DNA of 24,182 bases from RGIG4608 sp045606265 (GTDB taxonomy: Bacteria > Bacillota > Clostridia > Oscillospirales > CAG-272). The notes beneath the pieces are model-generated. The model did not search any database, was not told the DNA's origin, and saw nothing but the letters and a program-made list of their open reading frames with translations. The DNA lies in assembly GCA_045606265.1 (NCBI GenBank), contig JAZURO010000223.1, forward strand, positions 1 through 24,182. Direction: 5' to 3'. Position numbers and translations under genes: made by a program. Below, piece by piece: positions 17,002 through 23,882 of the stretch (position 1 is its first letter; every line of letters begins with the position of its first letter).

Positions 17002-17511
17002 TTAATTTTTATGCTTCTTGAAAAAGCTATTCAAGACGGGTTTTTCAAGCGCACGCTTAAAGCGGAAGAAGAGATTTTTCTTATCCTTGATGGGTGGGAC
17101 AAGAATCGCCCTCATACCGTAGATTTTGCCTGCGAGCACGTCGGTAAAAATCTGGTCGCCCACAAAAGCAGACTCCTCTTTTTTTGAGCCGAGAGCAAGG
17201 AGCGCACGGTCAATGCTTCGTTTGGCAAAGGGCTTACCGCTTTTTGCAAATGCGGGAACGCCTATTTTTTCATTAAAGCGTACAATTCGTGCGTCGCTTG
17301 AATTATTAGATATGAACGCAAACGAAATGCATTCTTTTTTGAGTGAATTGAGCCACAAAAGGTTTTCTTCACTCGGCTCTGCCTGCTCATACGGAGCAAG
17401 CGTATTGTCAATGTCCAAAAGGAGTGTTTTTATACCGTTTTTCTTCAAAAAATCGAGCGAAATATCACTGTATTTTTCAAAATAAAAGTCGGGCTGAACA
17501 AAATCAAGCAT
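17002..17511 (-). CDS. yqeG: YqeG-family HAD phosphatase (subfamily IIIA)
   Basis: This is a small HAD phosphatase of the YqeG family. The related yeast Gep4 and plant enzymes are phosphatidylglycerophosphate phosphatases, which makes PGP dephosphorylation a reasonable guess for the substrate. It has 169 residues. Motifs are LLLDIDNTL (D33, D35), FISNNSS (66-72), the lysine in SGKPFAKRS (K93), and AFVGDQIFTDVLAG (D119, D124). The C-terminus is basic (FFRFKRAL...FFKKHKN), possibly for membrane contact. The ATG at 17511 has AAGGAG eight bases upstream. An upstream extension to 17571 would run into the promoter and was rejected. Unlike in Bacillus, yqeH and aroE are not next to it. Confidence 0.9.
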   Translation of the reverse strand: MLDFVQPDFYFEKYSDISLDFLKKNGIKTLLLDIDNTLAPYEQAEPSEENLLWLNSLKKECISFAFISNNSSDARIVRFNEKIGVPAFAKSGKPFAKRSIDRALLALGSKKEESAFVGDQIFTDVLAGKIYGMRAILVPPIKDKKNLFFRFKRALEKPVLNSFFKKHKN

Positions 17512-17542
17512 AAAAAAACTCCTTTCAATAAACATTATTATA

Positions 17543-17571
17543 ATAATATCAAATTTCACACAAACTTTCAA
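17543..17571 (-). promoter_or_regulatory. Sigma-A-type promoter of yqeG
   Basis: TTGAAA (complement of 17566-17571) and TATTAT (complement of 17543-17548) are separated by 17 bases. The start point would lie roughly 25 bases upstream of the yqeG ATG. It diverges from the tRNA promoter, and about 50 bases separate the two -35 boxes. Confidence 0.7.
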
Positions 17572-17621
17572 GGAGTTTTATAAAATTTCCAAAAAAAATC
17601 CAAAAAAGTATAAAAAAGCTC

Positions 17622-17650
17622 TTGACATTGGTGGCAATTTGTGTTAATAT
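17622..17650 (+). promoter_or_regulatory. Promoter of the Gly-Arg-His tRNA cluster
   Basis: A consensus TTGACA (17622-17627) is followed after 17 bases by TAATAT (17645-17650). A TATAAT in a shifted register (17648-17653) would give 20-base spacing. The first tRNA begins about 24 bases after the expected transcript start. Confidence 0.75.
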
Positions 17651-17680
17651 AATGGAGCATTATTTAATAAACGTCTTTAT

Positions 17681-17754
<74 letters not shown>

Positions 17755-17758
17755 TTTT

Positions 17759-17835
17759 GTGCCTTTAGCTCAGTCGGATAGAGCAACTGCCTTCTAAGCA
17801 GTAGGTCGGGGGTTCGAATCCCTCAAGGCACGCCA
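17759..17835 (+). tRNA. tRNA-Arg (anticodon TCT)
   Basis: The acceptor GTGCCTT pairs with AAGGCAC, the anticodon stem ACTGC/GCAGT holds CTTCTAA with anticodon TCT, and the T-arm is GGGGG-TTCGAAT-CCCTC with one G-T pair. CCA is encoded. It begins 4 bases after tRNA-Gly. Confidence 0.97.
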
Positions 17836-17857
17836 AACCGAGATGGTCCACTCGGTT
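17836..17857 (+). other. Inter-tRNA hairpin
   Basis: AACCGAG (17836-17842) and CTCGGTT (17851-17857) form a perfect 7-bp stem between tRNA-Arg and tRNA-His. It has no T-tract, so it is not a standard terminator. It may be a processing feature or a remnant of a lost tRNA, and neither can be decided from sequence. Confidence 0.5.
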
Positions 17858-17862
17858 ATATG

Positions 17863-17939
17863 GTGGGTGTAGCTAAGTTGGTTATAGCGCCAGGTTGTGG
17901 CCCTGGAGGCCGTGGGTTCGAATCCCATCACTCACCCCA
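17863..17939 (+). tRNA. tRNA-His (anticodon GTG)
   Basis: The acceptor GTGGGTG pairs with CACTCAC (one G-T), the anticodon stem CCAGG/CCTGG encloses TTGTGGC with anticodon GTG, and the T-arm is GTGGG-TTCGAAT-CCCAT. The base before the acceptor is G (17862) and the discriminator is C (17936), matching the G-1:C73 identity pair of histidine tRNAs. CCA is encoded. Confidence 0.97.
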
Positions 17940-17944
17940 GAAAA

Positions 17945-17972
17945 AGCACTTGCAAATGCAGGTGCTTTTTTT
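17945..17972 (+). terminator. Terminator after the tRNA cluster
   Basis: AGCACTTGC (17945-17953) pairs with GCAGGTGCT (17958-17966), with one G-T pair and a 4-base loop, followed by a run of seven T (17966-17972). It ends only 22 bases before the next gene's ATG. Confidence 0.9.
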
Positions 17973-17994
17973 ACTAACTTTTAAGGAGAGTATA

Positions 17995-18468
17995 ATGTTA
18001 ACATTCGTCTATTTGGATAAAAGCAAGAAAAATGAATATCTCCCCTGCCTTTTTGATATTTTATATTCAAATATGAAGGAAATTTCACCAATCGGGTTTG
18101 ACAAAGCGGAATTCATCAGTGAGGTTGGCTCCGCCCTTGAAAAAGATCCGAGAAAAATTCTGCTCCTATATGAAGGAAAGACGCTTGCGGGCTTTTTGAT
18201 GTACTATACACGTGAAAATATGATTATGATCGAGGAGCTTCAGCTTGTCAAAAAGTATCAGAGGACGCGTGCTCTCTATCATCTATGCAAATATATGATC
18301 GAGACCTTGCCCGAGAGCATTGAGTATATCGAATCGTTTGTCCACAAGGATAACGCAAATTCTATCTCTTTGCAAAATTGGTTCGGTATGACGGAAATCG
18401 AGAAGGTAAACGAAAACCTTTTGCACCTCAGAGGCAACACAAAGCTGTTAAAAAGTAAAATAAGATAA
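17995..18468 (+). CDS. GNAT-like N-acetyltransferase
   Basis: This is probably a GCN5-related acetyltransferase, substrate unknown. It has 157 residues from the ATG at 17995, which follows AAGGAGAG. A frame extension upstream simply reads through tRNA-His and is not real. The pattern fits GNAT: a central strand (GKTLAGFLMYYTRENMIMIEEL), then a helix in the acetyl-CoA position (QLVKKYQRTRALYHLCKYMIE), then strand-helix-strand ending KDNANSISLQNWFGMTEIEKV. The usual Q/RxxGxG/A acetyl-CoA loop is degenerate (KKYQRTRAL has no glycine), so activity is uncertain. There is no room for its own promoter after the tRNA terminator. Confidence 0.6.
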   Translation: MLTFVYLDKSKKNEYLPCLFDILYSNMKEISPIGFDKAEFISEVGSALEKDPRKILLLYEGKTLAGFLMYYTRENMIMIEELQLVKKYQRTRALYHLCKYMIETLPESIEYIESFVHKDNANSISLQNWFGMTEIEKVNENLLHLRGNTKLLKSKIR

Positions 18469-18473
18469 ATTCT

Positions 18474-18503
18474 CTCCCCCTGTATCATCAGGGGGGATTT
18501 TTG
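18474..18503 (+). terminator. Terminator of the GNAT gene
   Basis: CCCCCTG (18476-18482) pairs with CAGGGGG (18489-18495) around a 6-base loop, followed by GATTTTTGTTT. It is a strong GC stem plus T-rich tail just after the stop codon. Confidence 0.85.
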
Positions 18504-18584
18504 TTTATAAATAATGCAAAAACGTATGCAATATATACAAACGTCAATACAATAAATTGTGCAAATATAAGTAAAATGCTGAAA

Positions 18585-18602
18585 TTGATATTTTTTTAAC
18601 AA
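18585..18602 (+). promoter_or_regulatory. Rex-like operator, distal
   Basis: TTGATATTTTTTTAACAA matches the clostridial Rex consensus TTGTTAA-N4-TTAACAA at 12 of 14 defined positions. It is upstream of the -35 box, its centre is 53 bp from that of the proximal site, and its right half is perfect. Confidence 0.45.
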
Positions 18603-18637
18603 AGTTTCCGGTTTTCTATTGACTTCTTAACGGTTTT

Positions 18638-18655
18638 ATGTTAAACTTTTAACAA
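18638..18655 (+). promoter_or_regulatory. Rex-like operator over the adhE -10 box
   Basis: ATGTTAAACTTTTAACAA matches the Rex consensus TTGTTAA-N4-TTAACAA at 13 of 14 defined positions, with a perfect TGTTAA/TTAACA dyad. It covers the whole predicted -10 (18642-18647). Binding would block RNA polymerase, as expected for repression when NADH/NAD+ is low. adhE genes are established Rex targets in Clostridia. The regulator itself is not in this window. Confidence 0.75.
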
Positions 18656-18753
18656 AGCAATAAGGAATATGCTCTTTTTACAAAAAAACTTGATTAATAA
18701 CGACGGTTTTAACATATTCTATATAGACAAATTCATCCCAAAGGAGAATATAA

Positions 18754-21393
18754 ATGAACGAAAAAAACTACTCAATCATTGACAGCGTTGAAACTCTCAC
18801 CGCAGCACTTTCAATTACCAGGGCTGCTCAAAGCAAATTTGCCACCTACACTCAGGAGCAGGTTGACAAAATCTTTTTAGCCGCCGCATCAGCTGCCGAC
18901 AAGGCAAGAATTTCCCTTGCAAAATTGGCTGTTGAAGAAACAGGAATGGGCGTTATTGAAGATAAGGTGATTAAAAATCACTATGCCGCAGAATACATCT
19001 ACAATGCATATAAGAACACAAAGACTTGCGGAGTAATTGAGGAGGATGAGGCATACGGAATTCAGAAAATCGCAGAGCCGATTGGCGTAATTGCCGCAGT
19101 TATTCCCACTACAAACCCCACTTCCACAGCAATTTTCAAATGCTTGCTTGCTCTTAAAACGAGAAATGCGATCATTATCAGCCCCCACCCAAAGGCAAAG
19201 AACTCAACTATCGCAGCAGCAAAGCTCGTGCTTGAAGCCGCAGTTGAAGCAGGCGCTCCCGAGGGTATTATCGACTGGATAGATGTTCCCTCTCTTGAAC
19301 TTACGAACACGGTAATGAAGGAAGCCGACATAATTCTTGCAACGGGCGGTCCCGGAATGGTTAAGGCAGCGTATTCAAGCGGAAAGCCCGCACTCGGTGT
19401 TGGCGCAGGTAACACTCCCGCAATAATTGACGATAGCGCTGACATCCTTCTTGCAGTAAACTCAATAATTCACTCAAAGACCTTTGACAACGGTATGATC
19501 TGTGCTTCAGAGCAATCCGTTATCGTTCTTGACAGTATCTATGACGAGGTGAAGAAGGAATTTGCAAACCGCGGTTGCTATTTCCTTGACGAAAACGAAA
19601 TTGACAAGGTAAGAAAAACTATAATTATCAACGGCGCCCTCAACGCAAAAATCGTTGGTCAGAGCGCACACAAGATTGCTTCCCTTTCAGGTGTTGAGGT
19701 GCCGACAGGCACAAAGATACTCATTGGCGAGGTTGAAAGCGTTGAGCTTTCAGAGGAATTTGCTCACGAAAAGCTCTCTCCCGTTCTTGCAATGTACCAT
19801 GCTGCAACCTTTGAAGATGCAGTCAGCAAGGCAGAGCATCTCGTAGCAGACGGCGGTTACGGTCACACTTCCTCCGTATATCTCAACGAGATTTCAGAGA
19901 AGGAAAAGCTCTCACTGTTCGCATCAAGAATGAAGACCTGCCGTATTCTTCTCAACACTCCGTCCTCCCACGGCGGTATCGGTGATCTTTATAACTTCAA
20001 GCTCGCTCCTTCCCTCACACTCGGATGCGGATCCTGGGGCGGAAACAGTGTTTCGGAAAACGTTGGCGTTAAGCACCTGTTAAATATCAAAACCGTTGCC
20101 AAGAGGAGAGAAAATATGCTTTGGTTCAGAACACCTGAAAAAATATATATCAAAAAGGGCTGCCTCCCCGTAGCACTCGACGAGCTTAAAACAGTAAGAG
20201 GTGCAAAAAAGGCATTTATCGTGACCGACACGTTCCTTTATCAGAACGGTTACACCAAGCCCATCACAGATAAGCTCGATCAGATGGGTATTCAGCACGC
20301 AACCTTCTTTAACGTTCAGCCCGACCCCACTCTGGCAAATGCAACCGAGGGAGCTGCACAGATGAGAGCATTCGCACCCGATACGATTATCGCACTCGGT
20401 GGCGGCTCCGCTATGGACGCAGCAAAGATAATGTGGGTACTCTATGAGCATCCCGAAGCTGACTTTATGGATATGGCAATGCGATTTATCGACATCAGAA
20501 AAAGAGTTTATACCTTCCCCAAAATGGGCGAAAAGGCATACTTTATCGCAATTCCCACCTCTGCGGGCACGGGTTCTGAGGTTACTCCCTTTGCGGTTAT
20601 TACCGACGAAAAAACGGGAGTTAAGTATCCCCTTGCCGACTATGAGCTTTTGCCCAATATGGCAATTATTGACACCGATTTTCATATGTCAGCTCCCAAG
20701 GGACTCACAGCAGCATCAGGTATTGACGCAGTTACACACGCAATTGAAGCTTATGCGGCAATGCTTGCAACGGATTACACCGATTCCTTGGCTCTTCGCT
20801 CACTCAAAATGGTATTTGAATACCTTCCAAGAGCTTACGAAAACGGTCAGACAGACGTTGTTGCCCGTGAAAAGATGGCAAATGCAGCAACAATGGCGGG
20901 TATGGCATTCGCCAATGCCTTCCTTGGAGTTTGTCACTCGATGGCGCACAAGCTCGGTGCGTTCCATCACCTTCCCCACGGTGTTGCAAATGCTCTTATG
21001 ATAGAGGAGGTAATTCGCTTCAACGCATCAGAATCCCCTGTTAAAATGGGAACCTTCTCCCAGTACGATCACCCCCACACGCTTGCAAGATATGCAGAAA
21101 TTGCCGATTATCTCGGAGTTAAGGGCGAAAGCGATGAAGAAAAGCTTGAGGGCCTTATTTCAAAGATAAACGAGCTTAAAGCGAGGGTTGGAATCAAAGA
21201 GACCATCAAGGACTACGGAATCGACGAAAACGATTTCCTCAGCCGTCTTGACGATATGGTTGAGCAGGCATTCGACGATCAATGCACGGGTGCAAATCCC
21301 CGTTATCCCCTTATGAGCGAAATCAAGCAGATGTACCTCAACGCATACTACGGCAAGCATTTTTGTGAGCCCGAGATGCCCACATCACATTAA
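18754..21393 (+). CDS. adhE: Bifunctional acetaldehyde-CoA/alcohol dehydrogenase
   Basis: AdhE reduces acetyl-CoA to acetaldehyde and then ethanol, consuming two NADH, and in other bacteria it forms spirosomes. It has 879 residues, a normal length. The N-terminal aldehyde dehydrogenase (1 to about 440) has the loop GVGAGNTP (215-222) and catalytic C250 in FDNGMICASEQ. The linker with VGVKHLLNIKTVAKRRENMLWF leads to an iron-dependent alcohol dehydrogenase. That has GGGSAMDAAK (549-558) and the likely iron ligands D658, H662 (GIDAVTHAIE), H728 (CHSMAHKLG) and H742 (HLPHG). AAAGGAG precedes the ATG. Both active sites look intact. Rex-like sites overlap its promoter, and a kinase gene follows after 12 bases. 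Confidence 0.98.
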   Translation: MNEKNYSIIDSVETLTAALSITRAAQSKFATYTQEQVDKIFLAAASAADKARISLAKLAVEETGMGVIEDKVIKNHYAAEYIYNAYKNTKTCGVIEEDEAYGIQKIAEPIGVIAAVIPTTNPTSTAIFKCLLALKTRNAIIISPHPKAKNSTIAAAKLVLEAAVEAGAPEGIIDWIDVPSLELTNTVMKEADIILATGGPGMVKAAYSSGKPALGVGAGNTPAIIDDSADILLAVNSIIHSKTFDNGMICASEQSVIVLDSIYDEVKKEFANRGCYFLDENEIDKVRKTIIINGALNAKIVGQSAHKIASLSGVEVPTGTKILIGEVESVELSEEFAHEKLSPVLAMYHAATFEDAVSKAEHLVADGGYGHTSSVYLNEISEKEKLSLFASRMKTCRILLNTPSSHGGIGDLYNFKLAPSLTLGCGSWGGNSVSENVGVKHLLNIKTVAKRRENMLWFRTPEKIYIKKGCLPVALDELKTVRGAKKAFIVTDTFLYQNGYTKPITDKLDQMGIQHATFFNVQPDPTLANATEGAAQMRAFAPDTIIALGGGSAMDAAKIMWVLYEHPEADFMDMAMRFIDIRKRVYTFPKMGEKAYFIAIPTSAGTGSEVTPFAVITDEKTGVKYPLADYELLPNMAIIDTDFHMSAPKGLTAASGIDAVTHAIEAYAAMLATDYTDSLALRSLKMVFEYLPRAYENGQTDVVAREKMANAATMAGMAFANAFLGVCHSMAHKLGAFHHLPHGVANALMIEEVIRFNASESPVKMGTFSQYDHPHTLARYAEIADYLGVKGESDEEKLEGLISKINELKARVGIKETIKDYGIDENDFLSRLDDMVEQAFDDQCTGANPRYPLMSEIKQMYLNAYYGKHFCEPEMPTSH

Positions 21394-21405
21394 AGGAGAA
21401 TGATT

Positions 21406-22146
21406 ATGACAGTTATTGCACAAAGAAAGCACAAAACTATATACCGTGACGGTGATAAGACGGTAAAGGTATTTGACAAAGAATATTCAAAAGCAGACGT
21501 TCTCAACGAGGCACTTAATCAGGCGAGAATTGAGGAAACGGGACTCAGTATTCCAAAACTTCTCGGTGTTAATATGATTGACGGAAAATGGGCTATCGTT
21601 AACGAATTTATAGAGGGAAAGACTCTTGCTCAGCTTATGGAAGAAAACCCCGAAAAGAAGGACGAATATATCGAGCTTCTCGTTGATATTCAGATGGAGG
21701 TTCACTCAAAAAAGAGTCCCCTTCTCACAAAACTCAAAGACAAAATGAACAGAAAAATATCCCTTTCCTCGCTTGACGCAACGACGAGATATGAGCTTCA
21801 CACCCGTCTTGAAGGTATGCCAAAGCACAACAAGGTATGCCACGGAGATTTTAACCCCTCTAACATTATTATAAGCGAGAACGGAACACCCTATATCCTT
21901 GACTGGTCGCACGCAACACAGGGTAATGCCTCTGCCGACGTGGCTCGCACCTATCTGCTTTTCTGCCTTAACGGTGACAGCGAAAGCGCTGAGAAATACC
22001 TCAACGTTTTCTGCAAAAAGAGTGATACCGCCAAGCAGTACGTTCAAAAGTGGATGCCCATCGTTGCGGCTTCGCAGTCAGTTAAGGGAAATACCGAAGA
22101 ACGTGAATTTCTTCTTAAATGGACGGACGTCGTTGATTACGAATAA
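21406..22146 (+). CDS. APH-fold phosphotransferase (aminoglycoside phosphotransferase family)
   Basis: This is a small-molecule kinase of the APH/choline-kinase fold, substrate unknown. It has 246 residues from the ATG at 21406. That ATG has AGGAG at the right distance, whereas an ATG six bases earlier is too close to it. Kinase features are in place: K21 in TVKVFDKE, E35 in the following helix, a hinge NEFIEG (66-71), the catalytic HGDFNPSN (146-153, D148, N153) and the metal-binding ILDW (D166). It is short and lacks specific substrate motifs. Homologues in anaerobes are numerous, and nothing here indicates antibiotic resistance. It lies 12 bases after adhE with no terminator between, so it is likely co-transcribed. 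Confidence 0.8.
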   Translation: MTVIAQRKHKTIYRDGDKTVKVFDKEYSKADVLNEALNQARIEETGLSIPKLLGVNMIDGKWAIVNEFIEGKTLAQLMEENPEKKDEYIELLVDIQMEVHSKKSPLLTKLKDKMNRKISLSSLDATTRYELHTRLEGMPKHNKVCHGDFNPSNIIISENGTPYILDWSHATQGNASADVARTYLLFCLNGDSESAEKYLNVFCKKSDTAKQYVQKWMPIVAASQSVKGNTEEREFLLKWTDVVDYE

Positions 22147-22161
22147 GCGCCCTGCAAACGC

Positions 22162-22192
22162 AAAAAAGAGAGGCACACGCCTCTCTTTTTTT
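22162..22192. terminator. Bidirectional terminator between the kinase gene and prfC
   Basis: AGAGAGGC (22167-22174) and GCCTCTCT (22179-22186) form a perfect 8-bp stem with a 4-base loop. It is flanked by AAAAAA on the left and TTTTTT on the right, so it works for both converging transcripts. It abuts the prfC stop codon. Confidence 0.9.
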
Positions 22193-23783
22193 ATTTCTCG
22201 TGAAATTCTTTAAGGATAAGGTCCTTATTCTTTTCCTGAGCCCAGCGAATACTCCACTCTCTTGGGAAGATGAGCAGGTTATTTCCACGGTAATCCTGCA
22301 CCCATTTTGTATCTGTGTCGAGGGTGAGCTTTGTGGGATCGATATTTTCGTTTTCGATCCAACGAACGTATGCCTGCGGCATAGGACGTCTAATTATGTC
22401 AACACCGTACTCGTGTTTAAGTCTGTATTCAAGAACCTCAAATTGAAGCACGCCGACAACGCCGACAATTACTCTTTCCATACCCGAATTTGGCTCAAAG
22501 AACATCTGAATTGCGCCCTCTTGCGCAATCTGATTCATACCCTTGGCAAACTGCTTTCTCTTCATTGAATCCTTTTGCTCGACAAGGGCGAAATGCTCGG
22601 GAGCGAAGGTTGGGATCTTTTCGAAGGTAAATTTCATACTTGGATCGCAAATCGTGTCACCGATCGAGAAAATACCCGGGTCGAACACACCGATAATGTC
22701 ACCTGCATAAGCGCAATCCACTATTTCCCTTTCCTGCGCCATCATCTGCTGTGGCTGGGATAGCTTTGCAACCTTGTTGTTCTGAACGTGAAGATACTCT
22801 TTGTTTCTGTCGAACTTGCCTGAGCAAATTCGCATAAATGCAATTCTGTCCCTGTGCGCCTTGTTCATATTTGCCTGAATCTTGAACACGAATGCCGAGA
22901 ATTTCTCGTCAAAGGGATCGATTATTCTGTCCCCTGCACGACGAGGAAGGGGCGAGGTCGTCATTTCAAGAAAACTTTTAAGAAACGGTTCAACGCCAAA
23001 ATTGTTAAGCGCTGAGCCGAAGAATACGGGTGAGAGCTTACCGTGACGGACTCTGTCAAGATCAAATTCATAGCTTGCAACGTCAAGAAGCTCTATCTGG
23101 TCAACAAGCGCTCGTCTGTCGTATTCACCGATAAGCTCGTCCATTCTCTCAACGTCGGTAATATCACAAGCGATACCCTCAATTCTGTTTCTTCCCGAGT
23201 GGAACTCGTCAAAAGCGAGGATTGAACGTCTTTCACGGTCGAAAACGCCCTTGAAATTCACTCCGCAGCCGATTGGCCAGTTCATAGGGTAAGTTCCAAT
23301 TCCAAACTCACGTTCAAGCTCGTCAAGAAGATCAAAGGGATCTCTTGCCTCACGGTCGAGCTTGTTGATGAAGGTGAATATCGGTATATCACGCATAGCA
23401 CAGACCTTAAATAACTTTCTTGTTTGCGGTTCGATACCCTTGGCGGCATCTATTACCATAACCGCGCTGTCCGCTGCCATAAGCGTTCTGTACGTGTCCT
23501 CAGAGAAGTCCTGGTGACCGGGCGTGTCGAGGATATTTATGCAATAATCGTCATATTCAAACTGCATAACTGACGAGGTAATGGAGATACCTCTCTGCTT
23601 TTCAAGATCCATCCAGTCACTCGTTGCGTGACGGTCACTCGCTTTGCCCTTAACCGTACCTGCTGACTGAATTGCTCCGCCGTAAAGCAGAAATTTCTCT
23701 GTCAGAGTGGTCTTACCTGCGTCGGGGTGGGATATTATCGCAAACGTTCTTCTTCTTTTTACTTCGTGATTAAAATCTGCCAT
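22191..23783 (-). CDS. prfC: Peptide chain release factor 3 (RF3 GTPase)
   Basis: RF3 is a translational GTPase that ejects RF1/RF2 from the ribosome after peptide release. It has 530 residues, standard for the family. G1 is SHPDAGKTT (18-26), G2 lies in QRGISITSS (about 63-71), G3 is DTPGHQDF and G4 is NKLD. The ATSDWMDLEKQRG stretch and the later PVFFGSALNNFGV and GVVGVLQFEVLEYRLKHEYG segments separate RF3 from EF-G. The ribosome site is AAAGGAAAG. It is a single-gene unit with its own promoter and a shared terminator. Confidence 0.97.
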   Translation of the reverse strand: MADFNHEVKRRRTFAIISHPDAGKTTLTEKFLLYGGAIQSAGTVKGKASDRHATSDWMDLEKQRGISITSSVMQFEYDDYCINILDTPGHQDFSEDTYRTLMAADSAVMVIDAAKGIEPQTRKLFKVCAMRDIPIFTFINKLDREARDPFDLLDELEREFGIGTYPMNWPIGCGVNFKGVFDRERRSILAFDEFHSGRNRIEGIACDITDVERMDELIGEYDRRALVDQIELLDVASYEFDLDRVRHGKLSPVFFGSALNNFGVEPFLKSFLEMTTSPLPRRAGDRIIDPFDEKFSAFVFKIQANMNKAHRDRIAFMRICSGKFDRNKEYLHVQNNKVAKLSQPQQMMAQEREIVDCAYAGDIIGVFDPGIFSIGDTICDPSMKFTFEKIPTFAPEHFALVEQKDSMKRKQFAKGMNQIAQEGAIQMFFEPNSGMERVIVGVVGVLQFEVLEYRLKHEYGVDIIRRPMPQAYVRWIENENIDPTKLTLDTDTKWVQDYRGNNLLIFPREWSIRWAQEKNKDLILKEFHEK

Positions 23784-23826
23784 TTTTCTTTCCTTTATAT
23801 TAATAATAAATGTTCACAACATTTCT

Positions 23827-23855
23827 ATTTTACTATATTTCATTCTTTTTTTCAA
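23827..23855 (-). promoter_or_regulatory. Sigma-A-type promoter of prfC
   Basis: TTGAAA (complement of 23850-23855) and TAAAAT (complement of 23827-23832) are spaced by 17 bases. This gives a leader of about 40 bases before the prfC ATG. Confidence 0.7.
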
Positions 23856-23882
23856 TATGTTTGAAGAAAATAATAAATATTC

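Larger units (their letters stand above)
18504..18753 (+). promoter_or_regulatory. adhE upstream regulatory region
   Basis: This is an AT-rich 250-base leader and control region with no gene. A promoter reads TTGACT (18619-18624), 17 bases, TAAACT (18642-18647), which predicts an untranslated leader of about 100 bases. Two Rex-like operators are annotated separately. In the leader, GAATATG (18665-18671) can pair with CATATTC (18713-18719). The adhE ribosome site AAAGGAG lies at the 3' end. Confidence 0.65.

Noticed and set aside
17836..17862. A fourth tRNA between tRNA-Arg and tRNA-His
   Set aside because: The spacer is only about 26 bases and forms a single stem, too short for a tRNA.
17860..17994. 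45-residue N-terminal extension of the GNAT-like protein
   Set aside because: It is the tRNA-His gene and its terminator read as protein. A clean ribosome site marks the ATG at 17995.
20080..20685. Long open frame antisense to adhE (201 codons)
   Set aside because: It is explained by codon bias of adhE on the opposite strand. No domain is recognisable and no ribosome site is seen.
21406..22146. Aminoglycoside resistance gene
   Set aside because: Only the generic APH-fold kinase core is present, the protein is short, and it sits in a metabolic context. Resistance is not supported.
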